Positions 8,134 through 19,500 of a stretch of 64,000 bases of DNA are shown one piece after another (the stretch's first letter is position 1; every line of letters starts with the position of its first letter). This DNA is from Paracidobacterium acidisoli. GTDB lineage: Bacteria > Acidobacteriota > Terriglobia > Terriglobales > Acidobacteriaceae. Below the pieces are notes generated by a model. The model was not told the origin of the DNA and searched no databases. It worked only from the letters and a program-made list of their open reading frames with translations. Position numbers and translations under genes: made by a program. Location of the stretch: contig NZ_QVQT02000001.1 in the NCBI RefSeq assembly GCF_003428625.2, positions 186,001-250,000 of the forward strand. The letters are read 5' to 3'.

Positions 8134-9543
8134 TCACGCAACCGTGCTCTTCCCTGCGTAAACAGGAAGCGCCAGCCGTACCACAGTCCCCTTCTGCACC
8201 TGGCTTGCTATAGTGAGGTCGGCATGGTGCAGATCGGCGATCCAGCGCGCGATGGCCAGGCCCAGTCCGGTTCCCTCCACCTGGCTGCGTGACGGATCGG
8301 CGCGATAGAAGCGATCGAAGATATGCGGCAGCGCCTCTTCGGGAATGCCTGCGCCATTGTCGCGCACCACGACTGTCGCTCGCTCTCCCGTAGTGTGCAG
8401 CGCCACTTCGATCTCTCCATGCGGCTGCGTAAATTTGAGCGCATTGTCGAGCAGAATCCAGAGAAGGCGGCGCAGCGCCGAGAAATCTCCCAGCACGATG
8501 ACCGGCTTCTCTTCTTCCACCGCCACCGAAAGAGTCAGACTGCGCTCGATGGCAATGGGACGCGCAATCTCGCACGCCGCCTGAATCACTTCTGCAAGAT
8601 TTTGCTGCTCGAGCACCGCATCGCTGCTGCCCGCATCGGCGCGCGCCAGCGTCAGCATCTCTTCAAGCAGCACAGCGGCCTTGGCCATCTCTGCCACAAT
8701 CTCTTCAAACGACTGCCGGCTTTGCTGATCCGCGTGAGGGTTGCGCAGCGCTACCTCCGCCACAGTGCGAACAAAGGAGAGAGGGCCGCGCAGCTCATGC
8801 GAGGCATCGGCCGTGAATTGCCTGATCTGATTTACCGCCGATTCCAGACGCGCCAGCATGGCATTACAGGTCTCGACCAGCCGCTGCAGCTCATCCCCCG
8901 TTTTCACTTCGGGCACTCGCTCAGAGAGATTGCGAATGCTGATGGAACGCGCCGTGGCCGTGATCCGGTCCACCGGCTTGAGCGCGCGGCGGCTCAGCCA
9001 GTAGCCGCCTACGGAAGAGATCAGCAGCAGCAAAGGTGCCGAAGCAAGCAGCCCTTTCCAGAACTGCTCAAGCACGATCAGGTTCCCTGCCTCGGGCGCG
9101 GCGACAAAGAGATAGAGCTGTTCGGTGCCGAGAGTAAACGGGCGCACCAGCACCCAGTAAGGCTGATCCTCCGCCTGTGCATGAACAAACTGCTCACCGG
9201 GCTTTGCCGGCACTGCCGGCCAGGGAAAATCGGCTGCGGCAGGAGAGGGTGAAGGATAGGCGCGCGAGCCGTCTGCGCGAAAGACCTCGGCAAGACCATT
9301 GCCCGTTGCGTGAGCAAAATCTGTGTAGTCCTGCACCTTGTCCGCCGGCACTTCCTTCTGCGTGGCCTGCAGAAGATTCTGCAGACGGTCAAGGCGGCGG
9401 CTCAGTGTCGTGTAGCGCTCTCCGGTCAGCGTGCTCTTCAGGTTGAACCACATGGCCGCTCCGAAGAGCACCCACCCGGAGAAAAAAATGCACCCGAACC
9501 AGAAGGTAAGACGGAGTGAAATGGAGGCGCGGTTCACGCGCAT
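8134..9543 (-). CDS. Membrane sensor histidine kinase
   Basis: 469 residues. Transmembrane segments at about 12-34 and 163-185 flank a periplasmic sensor region. HAMP follows, then HisKA with DASHELRGPLS and HATPase with DNALKF, DNGAGI and GTGLGLAI. Its ATG lies inside the end of the response regulator gene (10-nt overlap), so the two are co-translated as a pair. The pair is divergent from the TonB receptor/phytase genes, which suggests but does not prove that it controls them. Confidence 0.92.
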   Translation of the reverse strand: MRVNRASISLRLTFWFGCIFFSGWVLFGAAMWFNLKSTLTGERYTTLSRRLDRLQNLLQATQKEVPADKVQDYTDFAHATGNGLAEVFRADGSRAYPSPSPAAADFPWPAVPAKPGEQFVHAQAEDQPYWVLVRPFTLGTEQLYLFVAAPEAGNLIVLEQFWKGLLASAPLLLLISSVGGYWLSRRALKPVDRITATARSISIRNLSERVPEVKTGDELQRLVETCNAMLARLESAVNQIRQFTADASHELRGPLSFVRTVAEVALRNPHADQQSRQSFEEIVAEMAKAAVLLEEMLTLARADAGSSDAVLEQQNLAEVIQAACEIARPIAIERSLTLSVAVEEEKPVIVLGDFSALRRLLWILLDNALKFTQPHGEIEVALHTTGERATVVVRDNGAGIPEEALPHIFDRFYRADPSRSQVEGTGLGLAIARWIADLHHADLTIASQVQKGTVVRLALPVYAGKSTVA

Positions 9544-10214
9544 GCGGCACTCCGCAGCGAGTAGCCTATGCCGCGCACTGTATGCAGCAGCTCAGGCTCG
9601 CCAGGGTGCGTGATCTTCGACCGCAGAGCGCGAATGAAGACATACAGCGAATCGAAGCTTACATCGGCATCGCTGCTCCAGCCTTCGTCAATAAGCACTC
9701 CATGCGGCACGATGGAGTTGGCGCGGCGCATCAGCACAGCCAGCAATGCGCACTCCGTGCGGGTAAGCGAGGCGACGCGCTGACCCCGCTGCAGCTCATG
9801 CTCCCGCGGACGAAGAATCAGATCCTCGAATTCCAGGGCTCTGGGCTCAGGAGCGGGAACACGGCGCGCAGCGGCGCGAATTCTGGCCAGCAGCACATCG
9901 AGCGCGAAGGGCTTGGTCAGATAATCATCGGCTCCCGCATCGAGGCCGCATACAATATCGTCCATCGAATCGCGCGCGGAAACAATGATGGCCTGCGTGC
10001 GCAGCCGCGCCTCACGCAGCTTGCGAATGACCGTAACGCCATCCATACGCGGCAGCATCACGTCGAGAAGCATCACATCAAACTCATTGGTTCGGCCCAG
10101 CCGCAGCGCTTCTTCGCCGTCATACGCCAGCGTGACAGAATAACCTTCGCCTTCAAGCGCACGGCCCAGATGGCCTGCTAGGCTGCGCTTGTCCTCCACA
10201 ATCAAAACCTGCAT
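9534..10214 (-). CDS. OmpR/PhoB-family response regulator
   Basis: 226 residues from the ATG at 10214 (MQVLIVEDK); an upstream in-frame ATG at 10250 would add 12 residues unlike the family. The receiver is complete (VEDK, LLDVMLPRMDG, VSARDS, LTKPF). A winged-helix DNA-binding domain follows, with LTRTECALL, DVSFDSLYVFIRALRSKI and TVRGIGYSL. A weak AGG-type Shine-Dalgarno precedes the start. It is the cognate partner of the overlapping kinase. The 162-nt gap to the receptor gene at 10377 is the likely place of its operator; no clear Pho box was found there. Confidence 0.93.
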   Translation of the reverse strand: MQVLIVEDKRSLAGHLGRALEGEGYSVTLAYDGEEALRLGRTNEFDVMLLDVMLPRMDGVTVIRKLREARLRTQAIIVSARDSMDDIVCGLDAGADDYLTKPFALDVLLARIRAAARRVPAPEPRALEFEDLILRPREHELQRGQRVASLTRTECALLAVLMRRANSIVPHGVLIDEGWSSDADVSFDSLYVFIRALRSKITHPGEPELLHTVRGIGYSLRSAACA

Positions 10215-10376
10215 TTGCCTGATCCTGTGAGAGGGATCGTAACCGTACATTGTGAATTATCAGTGAAAACAGATCGAGCCAGGGGCCTTCCTCAGATTGA
10301 GCTTAGACAGCCCCGACATACTCCTCGCTATCCCCGCCTGCGCTTTGCAGGAACCATTCAGGAGAGAAAGAGGACG

Positions 10377-13316
10377 ATGCCAACCATTCGAAGAAAGTGG
10401 GCCGCCTGCACCGCGGGCATATTGTTCTGTCTGACTTTATTTGCTTCCACGGTCTTTGCGCAGACCAGTAAAGGCATGGTGACCGGTACCATCACCGATG
10501 CCTCAGGCGCGGTGCTCAAAGGCGCTCGCATCAACCTCGAGCCTCTGGGCAAGTCAACCCTTACCAACGAGCGGGGCGAATATTCGCTGACTGGTGTAGC
10601 GCCCGGGCATTATGCGTTCACTGTTGAGTTTGCCGGCTTTCAACCATTCCGCAAGGAAATGGATGTGTCCGCAGGGCAGACCGCGACGCTCGATGTGACG
10701 CTGCGCGTGAATCCAGGCAGCGAGCAGGTACTTGTTTTCGGCGGCGGCGCGCAGGATCTTATGCAGGCGGCCGATCAGGAAATCTCGTCGGCGAATATCG
10801 TGAATGTTATGCCTTCCTCGGAAATCGTTGCGCTGCCAAATGAGAACATTGCGGACGCGACCGGGCGGTTGCCCGGCGTGACGCTGCAACGCAACGAAGG
10901 CCAGGGCGAGTACGTCCAGGTGCGCGGGCTGGATCCGCGGCTGACCAATGTCACGGTCGATGGCGTGACTCTGGCCTCGCCGGAGGTCACCATCAACCAG
11001 GTCGACCTGACGACGATTCCCGACAACATGGTCGAGTCTATCGTGGTCAACAAGACCCTCTCCGCCAATCAGGATGCCGACGGCATCGCCGGCTCCGTGG
11101 ATCTGGTGACCAAAACGGCGGGAGCGCGGCCCTATTTCAGCGCCGAGTCCACGATGGGCTTTACGCCGATCCAGAATACCCGCTACATCGGCAAGGTGGA
11201 CACGACCGCGGGGATGCGCTTCGGCGCGAGTCAGCGCTGGGGCCTGATCGGCGGCTTCGAGGCCGATTACAACGGCGGCGGCATTGATAACATCCAGCCC
11301 AGTCCGGATCTCAACCCCGATGGCTCGACAACTCCCTATTACGACAAGAACACGCAGCGCGTGTATCGCATGAATGAGGATCGCTGGGGTCTCACCAGCA
11401 CCGTGGATTACAAGATGAGTCCTCAAACCACCTTTGCGGCGCACTTCCTGCTCTCCGATTTCAAGGACTTTCTCGACAAGTATTACTACGAAATCGGCCC
11501 CAAGGCGCAGTACTACCAGTCGAATCAAACGAGAAACCCGGCAATCGGCACTCTGATTCTCGATGGCAGCCACATTCTCAGGAACTCCTGGATTCACTGG
11601 GGTTCGGCCGTCTCCCGCTCCCGCTTCGAGAACGCTGGCGGCGACCCGAGGGCGGAGTGGAGTCCGTCAAAACTCCTGAAGGCCTACGATGCGGCCAACT
11701 GCGTTTACACCGGGACGCCCACGAGCATCTACCGGCCCACGTGGTCGGCGGGATGCTCGTTCCCCAATTCCGACTCGGATCATGATAATTTCAACCCGGA
11801 GAACTACATCCTGAGCACCTATCGCACCACCTCCGGGCAGGCGGTCTCGCTGAACCTGCAGGAGTGGGCGGGTATGGGCATGAATTACCACCTCGGCTCG
11901 CACTCGGCGACCTTCGAATTCGGCGGCCAATTCCGCAACAACCACTCCTTCGAGTACGCGGAGACCCCGCAGTACAACTACTTCGGACCGACCACAGGCA
12001 GCGGCGCCGCGAGCCTCGTGCCGTTCCAGACCGGATTTACCTACGATCACTATTACGGCGGCACCTATTACATGGGGCCTGTCACCGACTGGAACAAGCT
12101 GACCGCTTACTGGAAGGCGAATCCGGGAGACTTCCAACTGGATGTGCCAACCACACGGGAAGGCTCGGATTCCGCCAACTTCGACCTGATTAACCGCACC
12201 ACCGCGGGCTACGTAATGAACACCATCAACTGGCCCAGGTTCAGCCTGCAGACGGGCCTGCGCTTTGAAGCCACACAAGTGCATGTGCACGGCTATTACG
12301 TGAACCCCTCGGCTGGACCCTACGGCAACGGCACTGATGCTCCCACCCCCATCGACAATGGCAGTTGGGGCAATTGGGTTGGAACCACCCCGGAGACCAC
12401 CACCCAGTCTTATGTCGTTCCTTTACCCAGTGTGCAGGCGCGCTGGATGGTCTCTTCGATGACTGCCATCCGCGCCGTCTACTCGCGCGGAATCTCGCGG
12501 CCGAATCCTTATGATCTGGTGCCGTACATCCTGGACAACGGAGCGGGCACCAGCCAACCCCGCTACAGCATCGGCAACCCCAGCGAGCAGCCCACCCACG
12601 CCAACAACTACGACCTGCTGGTGGAGCAGGAGCTTCGCCCCTTCGGCGTGATCCAGGCCGGGTACTTCTATAAGCAGCTCTACGACCCCATCGTCCAGAC
12701 TTACACTTCCTGCTCAATCACGGGATCTCTCTGCAACATCCCAGGTAGCGATCCTGGGGACGAGGCACAGCAGGATATCAACGCCAACAACGCCAGCGTC
12801 TCGGGGCTTGAGTTTTCATGGAAGCAGCGGTTGAGCACACTGCCCGGCGCCCTGCGCGGCCTTACCATGATGGCCAACTACGCTTATACCAATTCGCATA
12901 CCAACGGCATTCCGGGGCGCACGGATTCGCCGTCTCTGATCGGCACCGCGCACCACTCCTTCAACATTGAGCCCGCCTACACGCTGGGACGCTATGACGT
13001 TCACATGGGCATCAGCTACAACGGCGCTTACAACTATGCCTACCAGTGGTTCAACGACCAACCCAATCCCTCCAACAACACCGCCGGCCCCGCCAACGGC
13101 CCACTAGGCGACAACTTCGCCTATCCGCACCTGCAGGTGGACGCCCAGGCAGGAGCACGCGTGTGGCGCGGACTGCACGTGATCGTCAATGGCCTGAACC
13201 TCAATAATGAGGTCTTTGGCTACTACAATGGGCAACCGCAATATCTAACCCAGCGCGAATACTACAAGCCGACATACAGCTTCAGCCTGCGCTGGGATTC
13301 GAACCACGAAAAATAA
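10377..13316 (+). CDS. TonB-dependent outer-membrane receptor
   Basis: 979 residues from ATG 10377, preceded by AGAGGA; the frame is open further upstream, but the Sec signal peptide (residues 1-29, ending VFAQ) fixes this start. Residues about 31-115 form a carboxypeptidase-regulatory-like domain (GTITDASGAVLKG). The plug follows, with NIADATGRLPGV, VRGLDPRLTNVTVDG and DADGIAGSVDLVT, typical of the Caulobacter/Xanthomonas-type receptors (TIGR01782-like). The rest is the beta-barrel. The substrate is unknown; the next gene is a phytase-like phosphatase, so phosphorylated polyols are a reasonable guess. Confidence 0.92.
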   Translation: MPTIRRKWAACTAGILFCLTLFASTVFAQTSKGMVTGTITDASGAVLKGARINLEPLGKSTLTNERGEYSLTGVAPGHYAFTVEFAGFQPFRKEMDVSAGQTATLDVTLRVNPGSEQVLVFGGGAQDLMQAADQEISSANIVNVMPSSEIVALPNENIADATGRLPGVTLQRNEGQGEYVQVRGLDPRLTNVTVDGVTLASPEVTINQVDLTTIPDNMVESIVVNKTLSANQDADGIAGSVDLVTKTAGARPYFSAESTMGFTPIQNTRYIGKVDTTAGMRFGASQRWGLIGGFEADYNGGGIDNIQPSPDLNPDGSTTPYYDKNTQRVYRMNEDRWGLTSTVDYKMSPQTTFAAHFLLSDFKDFLDKYYYEIGPKAQYYQSNQTRNPAIGTLILDGSHILRNSWIHWGSAVSRSRFENAGGDPRAEWSPSKLLKAYDAANCVYTGTPTSIYRPTWSAGCSFPNSDSDHDNFNPENYILSTYRTTSGQAVSLNLQEWAGMGMNYHLGSHSATFEFGGQFRNNHSFEYAETPQYNYFGPTTGSGAASLVPFQTGFTYDHYYGGTYYMGPVTDWNKLTAYWKANPGDFQLDVPTTREGSDSANFDLINRTTAGYVMNTINWPRFSLQTGLRFEATQVHVHGYYVNPSAGPYGNGTDAPTPIDNGSWGNWVGTTPETTTQSYVVPLPSVQARWMVSSMTAIRAVYSRGISRPNPYDLVPYILDNGAGTSQPRYSIGNPSEQPTHANNYDLLVEQELRPFGVIQAGYFYKQLYDPIVQTYTSCSITGSLCNIPGSDPGDEAQQDINANNASVSGLEFSWKQRLSTLPGALRGLTMMANYAYTNSHTNGIPGRTDSPSLIGTAHHSFNIEPAYTLGRYDVHMGISYNGAYNYAYQWFNDQPNPSNNTAGPANGPLGDNFAYPHLQVDAQAGARVWRGLHVIVNGLNLNNEVFGYYNGQPQYLTQREYYKPTYSFSLRWDSNHEK

Positions 13317-13322
13317 CGCGCA

Positions 13323-13362
13323 GCGGCGGAGTGTGGACTTGTATCTATCCACCTTCCGCCGC
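13323..13362 (+). terminator. Hairpin between receptor and phytase genes
   Basis: 15-nt arms (13323-13337 and 13348-13362) pair except for two central bases, with a 10-nt loop. There is no U-tract. It may attenuate or stabilise the upstream message. Confidence 0.4.
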
Positions 13363-13442
13363 CACTCTCACTTTCTGAAGTTGAAAATAAGTTAATTTCC
13401 AGCCTCGATTCCCATAAAAACCGTATGCGGGTACAAAATCCG

Positions 13443-14744
13443 ATGAGAACGACAATTGCGGCCCTTCTTCTGGCCGCCTTGGCAACTGCTGCAGCGCAGG
13501 CGCAAAGTGCAGCTCCAGCCGAAAGCACCGTGGATGCAAAGACATCTCTGAAGTTTGTCGTGATCGTCACTCGCCACGGAGTGCGCTCGCCCACCGGAAA
13601 AATCGATCAGCTGAATAAATATTCGCGGCAGAGCTGGCCGCAGTGGAGCGTGCCTGCGGGCTATCTCACCCCGCACGGCGCGCAGCTGATGACTCTCTTC
13701 GGTAAGTACGACCGCGAACTTCTTGCCTCACAGGGACTGCTTGCACCCGCCGGTTGTGCTGATGCCACGCATATCCGCATCATCGCCGACTCCGACCAGC
13801 GGACGCGCGAAACCGGCAGGGCACTCGCCGCCGGACTCGCTCCAGGATGCACCATCGACGTGACCGCACTGCCCGAAGGAACCGAAGATCCGCTCTTTCA
13901 TCCGCTCGCGGCCGGGGTCGGAGATACCGACAAAGCGACCGCAGCCGCTGCCATTTCAGGACGCATCGGCGGTAATCCGCAGGACCTGACCGAGGCTTAC
14001 CGGGCACAATTCAGCGCGTTGGAAGAGGTGCTGCTTAGCGGCAGCGGCAAAAGCACAACCGAGCCTCGTTCTCTGCTCTCTACCCCCTCCTCTGTCGCGC
14101 CCGGCAGAGGAGACCACGCCGCCGATCTGAATTCCCCACTCTCCCTCGCCTCCACCATGACCGAAAACTTTCTGCTCGAATACACCGAGGGCATGGACAA
14201 AGAAAACGTCGGATGGGGACGCATCGATCTCGATAAACTGCGCGAGCTGCTCCAGCTGCACGTCGCCAGCGAAGACATCGCGCAGCGGACCACTTATATC
14301 GCGCGTGCGCAGTCATCGAATCTGCTCGATCATCTGCTTCGCTCCATGCAGCAGGCGGCAAACGGACAACCGGTCGCAGGCGCGCTCAGCAGGACGGACG
14401 ACCGTCTTCTGATTCTGGTGGGCCATGACAACAATCTCGCCAACATCGCCGGCAATCTGAACATCAACTGGCTGATCGATGGCCGTCGCGATGACACGCC
14501 GCCGGGCGGCGCGCTGGTCTTCGAGCTATGGAAGAGCAACCGCACCGGACAATATGCCGTGCGCACCTGGTACACGGCGCAGACTCTCGATCAGATGCGC
14601 AACAGCACCCCGCTCACACTCAGCTCCCCGCCCGAGCGAGCGCCTGTCTTCCTGCCCGCATGCGGCCAGGCCGACGGAAGCTGCACCTGGAGCGGATTCG
14701 AAGAGGCGCTGAAAGCAGCCATCGACCCGCATTTTGTAAAGTGA
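13443..14744 (+). CDS. Histidine acid phosphatase (phytase / glucose-1-phosphatase type)
   Basis: 433 residues from ATG 13443; ATG 13425 would add six residues. Neither start has a clear Shine-Dalgarno. The signal peptide is cleaved near residue 21 (AQAQS). The catalytic signature RHGVRSP lies just after it and the proton donor motif GHDNN is near residue 330; both are diagnostic of branch-2 histidine acid phosphatases. The length fits AppA/Agp-type enzymes. It should release phosphate from phytate or sugar phosphates in the periplasm. It follows the receptor by about 110 nt on the same strand. Confidence 0.92.
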   Translation: MRTTIAALLLAALATAAAQAQSAAPAESTVDAKTSLKFVVIVTRHGVRSPTGKIDQLNKYSRQSWPQWSVPAGYLTPHGAQLMTLFGKYDRELLASQGLLAPAGCADATHIRIIADSDQRTRETGRALAAGLAPGCTIDVTALPEGTEDPLFHPLAAGVGDTDKATAAAAISGRIGGNPQDLTEAYRAQFSALEEVLLSGSGKSTTEPRSLLSTPSSVAPGRGDHAADLNSPLSLASTMTENFLLEYTEGMDKENVGWGRIDLDKLRELLQLHVASEDIAQRTTYIARAQSSNLLDHLLRSMQQAANGQPVAGALSRTDDRLLILVGHDNNLANIAGNLNINWLIDGRRDDTPPGGALVFELWKSNRTGQYAVRTWYTAQTLDQMRNSTPLTLSSPPERAPVFLPACGQADGSCTWSGFEEALKAAIDPHFVK

Positions 14745-14758
14745 GCCCTGCCCGGGAA

Positions 14759-16192
14759 TCAGGCTGTCTGGTTCCCGATCATCTTTTTCGGATCGACAAC
14801 CCTGTCAAAGGTCTTCTCGTCTATGTATCCGCTCTTCAGGGCAGCCTCTTTGAGAGTCAGGTCATCGCGCTGCGCGATATGTGCGATCTCCGAAGCTTTG
14901 TCGTAACCGATGACCGGGCTCAAAGCCGTGACCAGCATCAGAGAATTTCGCACATATCCTTCGATTCGTTTTCTCTGAACTTCGGTTCCTTCAACCGAGT
15001 AATGCAGAAAGCTGTTGCAGCCGTCAGCGAGAATACGCGCCGAGTGAAGAAAGTTGTTGATGATCACCGGCCGCATAGCATTCAGCTCGAAATTCCCCTG
15101 TGAACCGGCAAAGGCGACGGCCGTATCGTTGCCGATGACCTGAATGCAGATCATCACGATCGCCTCGCACTGCGTCGGATTCACCTTGCCCGGCATGATC
15201 GACGATCCAGGTTCGTTGTCCGGCAGAATCAGCTCGCCGATGCCGCAGCGCGGCCCTGAAGCAAGCCAGCGCATGTCATTGGCTATCTTCATCAGAGCGA
15301 CCGCAAGGCCGCGCAGAGCCGCATGCGCCGCGACCATCGAATCGAGCGATGCCTGCGCCTCAAACTTGTTGGCTGCGGTACGGAATGGATAGCCGGTAAG
15401 CTCCGCGATCTTCTTCGCAATGCGGACGTCGAAGCCCGGAGGCGCGTTGAGACCCGTCCCGACAGCCGTGCCTCCAGCCGCAAGCTCATATAAGCCATCG
15501 AAAGACGCATCGATGCGTGCCATAGCATAACGCAGCTGCGCCGCATAACCGGACCACTCCTGGCCCACAGTCAGAGGAACCGCATCCTGCAGATGGGTGC
15601 GCCCGATCTTGACGATCTGCCCCCACTCATCCGCTTTGCGTTCAATCGTGGCGGCCAGCGCATCGACTCTCGGCAGAAGAATCTCACGAAGATACTTCAC
15701 TGCGGCAATATGCATCGCAGTGGGAAAAGTATCGTTCGATGACTGTGACATATTCACGTCATCATTGGGATGGATCGGGCTTTGCGTGCCGAGCACACCA
15801 TTGGCGATCTGAATCGCACGATTCGAGATCACCTCGTTCACATTCATATTGCTCTGCGTCCCGCTGCCCGTCTGCCAGACAAACAATGGGAAGTGATCGT
15901 CGAGTGTGCCTGCAATCACTTCTTCCGCGGCCTGGATAATAAGGTCTGCTTTTTCCCGCGGCAGGTGACCAGACTCGGCATTAGCGATCGCCGCAGCCTT
16001 CTTCACAACGCCGTATGCGTGATACAGCTCTGCCGGCATGCGATCTTTACCGATGGAGAAGTGGATCAGCGAACGCTGCGTCTGCGCGCCCCACAGCCGG
16101 TCCGACGGGACCTCGATCTGCCCCATGGAATCAGACTCGACGCGACGCCCTCCCTCGATAACATCTCCTGCCCGATGGCGATTGTCATTCAT
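14759..16192 (-). CDS. fumC: Fumarate hydratase, class II
   Basis: 477 residues. ATG 16192 with GGGGAG upstream is chosen; the open frame continues 25 codons further without sense. The fumarase/aspartase signature [11 protein letters not shown] and the segments [13 protein letters not shown] and [10 protein letters not shown] are all present, so the enzyme should convert fumarate and malate in the TCA cycle. It converges on the phytase gene with only 14 nt between stops. Confidence 0.96.
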   Translation of the reverse strand: MNDNRHRAGDVIEGGRRVESDSMGQIEVPSDRLWGAQTQRSLIHFSIGKDRMPAELYHAYGVVKKAAAIANAESGHLPREKADLIIQAAEEVIAGTLDDHFPLFVWQTGSGTQSNMNVNEVISNRAIQIANGVLGTQSPIHPNDDVNMSQSSNDTFPTAMHIAAVKYLREILLPRVDALAATIERKADEWGQIVKIGRTHLQDAVPLTVGQEWSGYAAQLRYAMARIDASFDGLYELAAGGTAVGTGLNAPPGFDVRIAKKIAELTGYPFRTAANKFEAQASLDSMVAAHAALRGLAVALMKIANDMRWLASGPRCGIGELILPDNEPGSSIMPGKVNPTQCEAIVMICIQVIGNDTAVAFAGSQGNFELNAMRPVIINNFLHSARILADGCNSFLHYSVEGTEVQRKRIEGYVRNSLMLVTALSPVIGYDKASEIAHIAQRDDLTLKEAALKSGYIDEKTFDRVVDPKKMIGNQTA

Positions 16193-16542
16193 CAATGCTC
16201 CCCGTTTGCTCCCGCAAAACAGAACGCTGTTCGCTCCATTGCAGAAGCAGCAGACCTGCTTACTCAATTTAAGATGCGGCTGAACACATTCGTATATAAA
16301 CGCCGCTCTCAGTACTTCCCGATCCTTAAGACAGCCTTAAGCCGGCATGTGTTTCCTGCAATTTTATTCGGCATTCCATTCACTCTCATCAACAGCATGT
16401 GGCATACGATACCGAATTTACTGGTGCTTAATAACGTTCCGCCGGGCCGCGACTATTCTGCCAGTAGTTGATTCTGACCGTTCGACAGCACGAACGCGAG
16501 CCGCAGTCAGAACATCCCTGATCTGTATCTTTTGAGGCCGAC

Positions 16543-19500
16543 ATGATGAATACGTTCCTTCGCCTGCGCATGGTGCAGGTATGCATGCTTGTTGTCTTCG
16601 CGCTTGTTCTGCTTCCGCATCTGCAGGCACAGCAAACACTGGGAACCATTCACGGCTCTGTCAGCGACCCTTCCGGCGCTGTTCTGAACGATGCCGTCGT
16701 TATTGCAGTAAACAACGCAACCTCTCTTACGCGCACCGCGACAACAGCAAAAGACGGATCATACGCTTTTCAGAATCTTCCCATCGGAACCTATCTTCTT
16801 TCTGTAGAGCACTCGGGCTTCGAGAAGGCCGCTTATCCGAACATTCGCGTGCAGGAAAACCGCACGACGACGCTGAATGTGCAGCTTCAGCCTGGCCAGG
16901 TATCGGAGTCGGTCATCGTGCAGGGCTCGCCGCTGCTGAACTCTGTCGACACGACCAATGGATATGTTCTCGATAACGCGCAGATGCAGCAGATTCCACT
17001 GGCGACCGGAAGCTTCACGCAGCTTGCGATTCTTGCCCCTGGCGCGAATTCGCAGTTTATCAACGGCACCGGCACGAATGAGGGGCTTGGCAATCAGTCG
17101 CTGTGGGTCAACGGACAGCGTGCGACAGACAATACTTTTACCGTAAATGGAATCGATGTCAGCAATCTCTTCAATGGCAACAGCAACAGCCAGGAGCCTT
17201 CGGGGCGAGTGGTTCCCAACACCGGCGAGAACTTTGTCAGCGGCGGCCAGATCCAGACCAATACTTCGGTCTACGACGCGATCGGCAATGCCATGCCGAC
17301 CCCTGTCCCTGAAATGATTCAGGAGTTGAGCGTCAACACCTCGATGTACGACTCGCAACAGGGCCAGACAAGCGGTGCACAGATCGAGCTCAGCACCATG
17401 GGCGGATCAAACGCCTGGCACGGGCAGGGCTTCTTTTCACATCAGACCAACTGGCTGAATGCAGCGCCCTTCTTCTTCAGACAGCAGAGCGCACAGTACG
17501 GCGGACCGATCCCCGAAAATGAGGTGAACCCCGAGCTGCACCGTTATAACGGTGGAGGCACCTTCGGCGGTCCGATCCTGCGCGATAAGCTCTTCTTTTT
17601 TCTTGGCTACAATCACATCCGCGTCACCGATCAGTTCAACGGAACTTCGGATCTGTATCTGCCCGCAGGCCTCTCTGACGATCGTAGCATCGCCGGACTT
17701 ACAACGGCCGTGCAATCCAGTGAGAAGCCGGGCACGCCTTTCAGCGGCAACTTCGACAAGGCCGCTGTCGCATTGCTGCAGGCCAAACTTCCCGGCGGGC
17801 AATTTCTCATCCCATCCGTTGGCTCGAATGCGGCCAATCTGCTGACGGCTGGCACGCCGGATGCGGTTCTCATCGGCAGCCCGATCTTCACAGCCGACCA
17901 GGCCACGGCAAACCTCGATTACAACGCTTCGAAATCCGATGTGCTCTCGCTGAAGTACTACTATCAGCACGATCCCTCAACCAATCCATTTACCGACAGC
18001 CAGGTAGAAGGCTTTACGCAGCGCCTCGACGCGGGCAGCCAGGTAGCCGCCATCAGCAACTCGTATACGCCGTCGTCGCACCTGAGCTGGCAACAGGTCT
18101 TCGGCTTCTCACGCGAAAAGGCCTACAGCACCAACGACCAGCCCTTTACGCCACAAAGCCTCGGCATCAATCTCTTTGGCTTCGATACCTTCCCGGGAAT
18201 CACACTTCGCTCCACGAACCCCACCTATCGCTCCAGCCTGAACATCGGCCCAACCAGCGACTTCTTCCGTGACGGCATGTTCCAGAACCTGTGGGCCCCT
18301 TCAACAACGGTGATCTCCACTCTGGGCAAACACACCCTCACCTACGGAGCACGCTACAGCTACACCCAGCTGAACATCGTCAACCGGCGGCAGAACACCG
18401 GCCAGATCACATTTGACTCCTTTGCCGATCTGGCAGAGGGCAACGTCGATACCAACCGGTCCAGCTTTCTGCAGGGCGCATCGAGCCGCTACTACCGCGC
18501 AAATTACATCGGCGCCTTCGTTCAGGATAAGTATCAGATCAATCCGCGCCTCAGTCTTACTGCCGGCATTCGCTATGACAATGACGGCGCCATGACTGAG
18601 AAATACGGAAACTTCTTCAACTTCGATCCGAACCTCTACAGCTACGACTCTTCGACAGACACCATCACCAACGATGGATTCGTCGTTGCGGGCAACAACA
18701 AGCAGTTCCATACGCCGGGCGTGAGCAATTCCACGCTGAGAAACGCGCAGTGGGGCATCTCCCCGCGTCTTGGCCTTGCGTGGTCTCCGGGCTGGAACAA
18801 TGGAAGGGTCGTATTTCGCAGCGGCTTCGGCATGTACTTCAATCGCGGAGAGTACTTCACCTACCTCTCACCGGGCGCGGGCAGCGGCATCAGCGGCCCC
18901 TTCGGCGTCACGCAGGAGCCTCCCTTCGTGGTGCCGTTCCCCTCTCCTTCAGGAGCGACGTTGTCGAACCCCTTCGGCTCAACTCTGCCTGCGCCGCCAA
19001 CGGGAGATCCGCAGACCTTTTATCAGTACCTGCCGAACATGGCATCGCTGGAAACAGGCGCGGCCACCTATCCATTCGGCTCGTATGACATGAACAACAA
19101 GCTGCCGTACACGATGAATTACACCCTTGACATGCAGTGGCAGCTCCGCAACGACATGTCCCTCGATATCGCGTATGTCGGCAACCGCGGCCGGCACGGT
19201 GTTGTTCCTGTGCCGTTCAATCAGCCCGGCATCGCCACACCGTCAGGCCCCATCCACGGACAGACGTACTCTTACGGTTATCAGGCGACGGATACGGAGG
19301 GAAACCCTCTTACGACAGAGCCTTATTACACGTATGACGGCGGCAATACCGATCTTCGCGTGCCCTTCATCGGTTACAGCGTGAACTCCGTTACCTACAA
19401 GGCGGTTGGCGTATCAGCGTATGACGCTCTTCAGGTGCAGTGGACGAAGCGTATGCTGCACGGCCTTCAGTTCAGCGCCTCCTACACCTGGTCTCACTCG

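Noticed and set aside
10215-10376. Pho box between the response regulator and the receptor
   Set aside because: No pair of CTGTCAT-like direct repeats could be found; only a short CTCA-N3-TGAG dyad.
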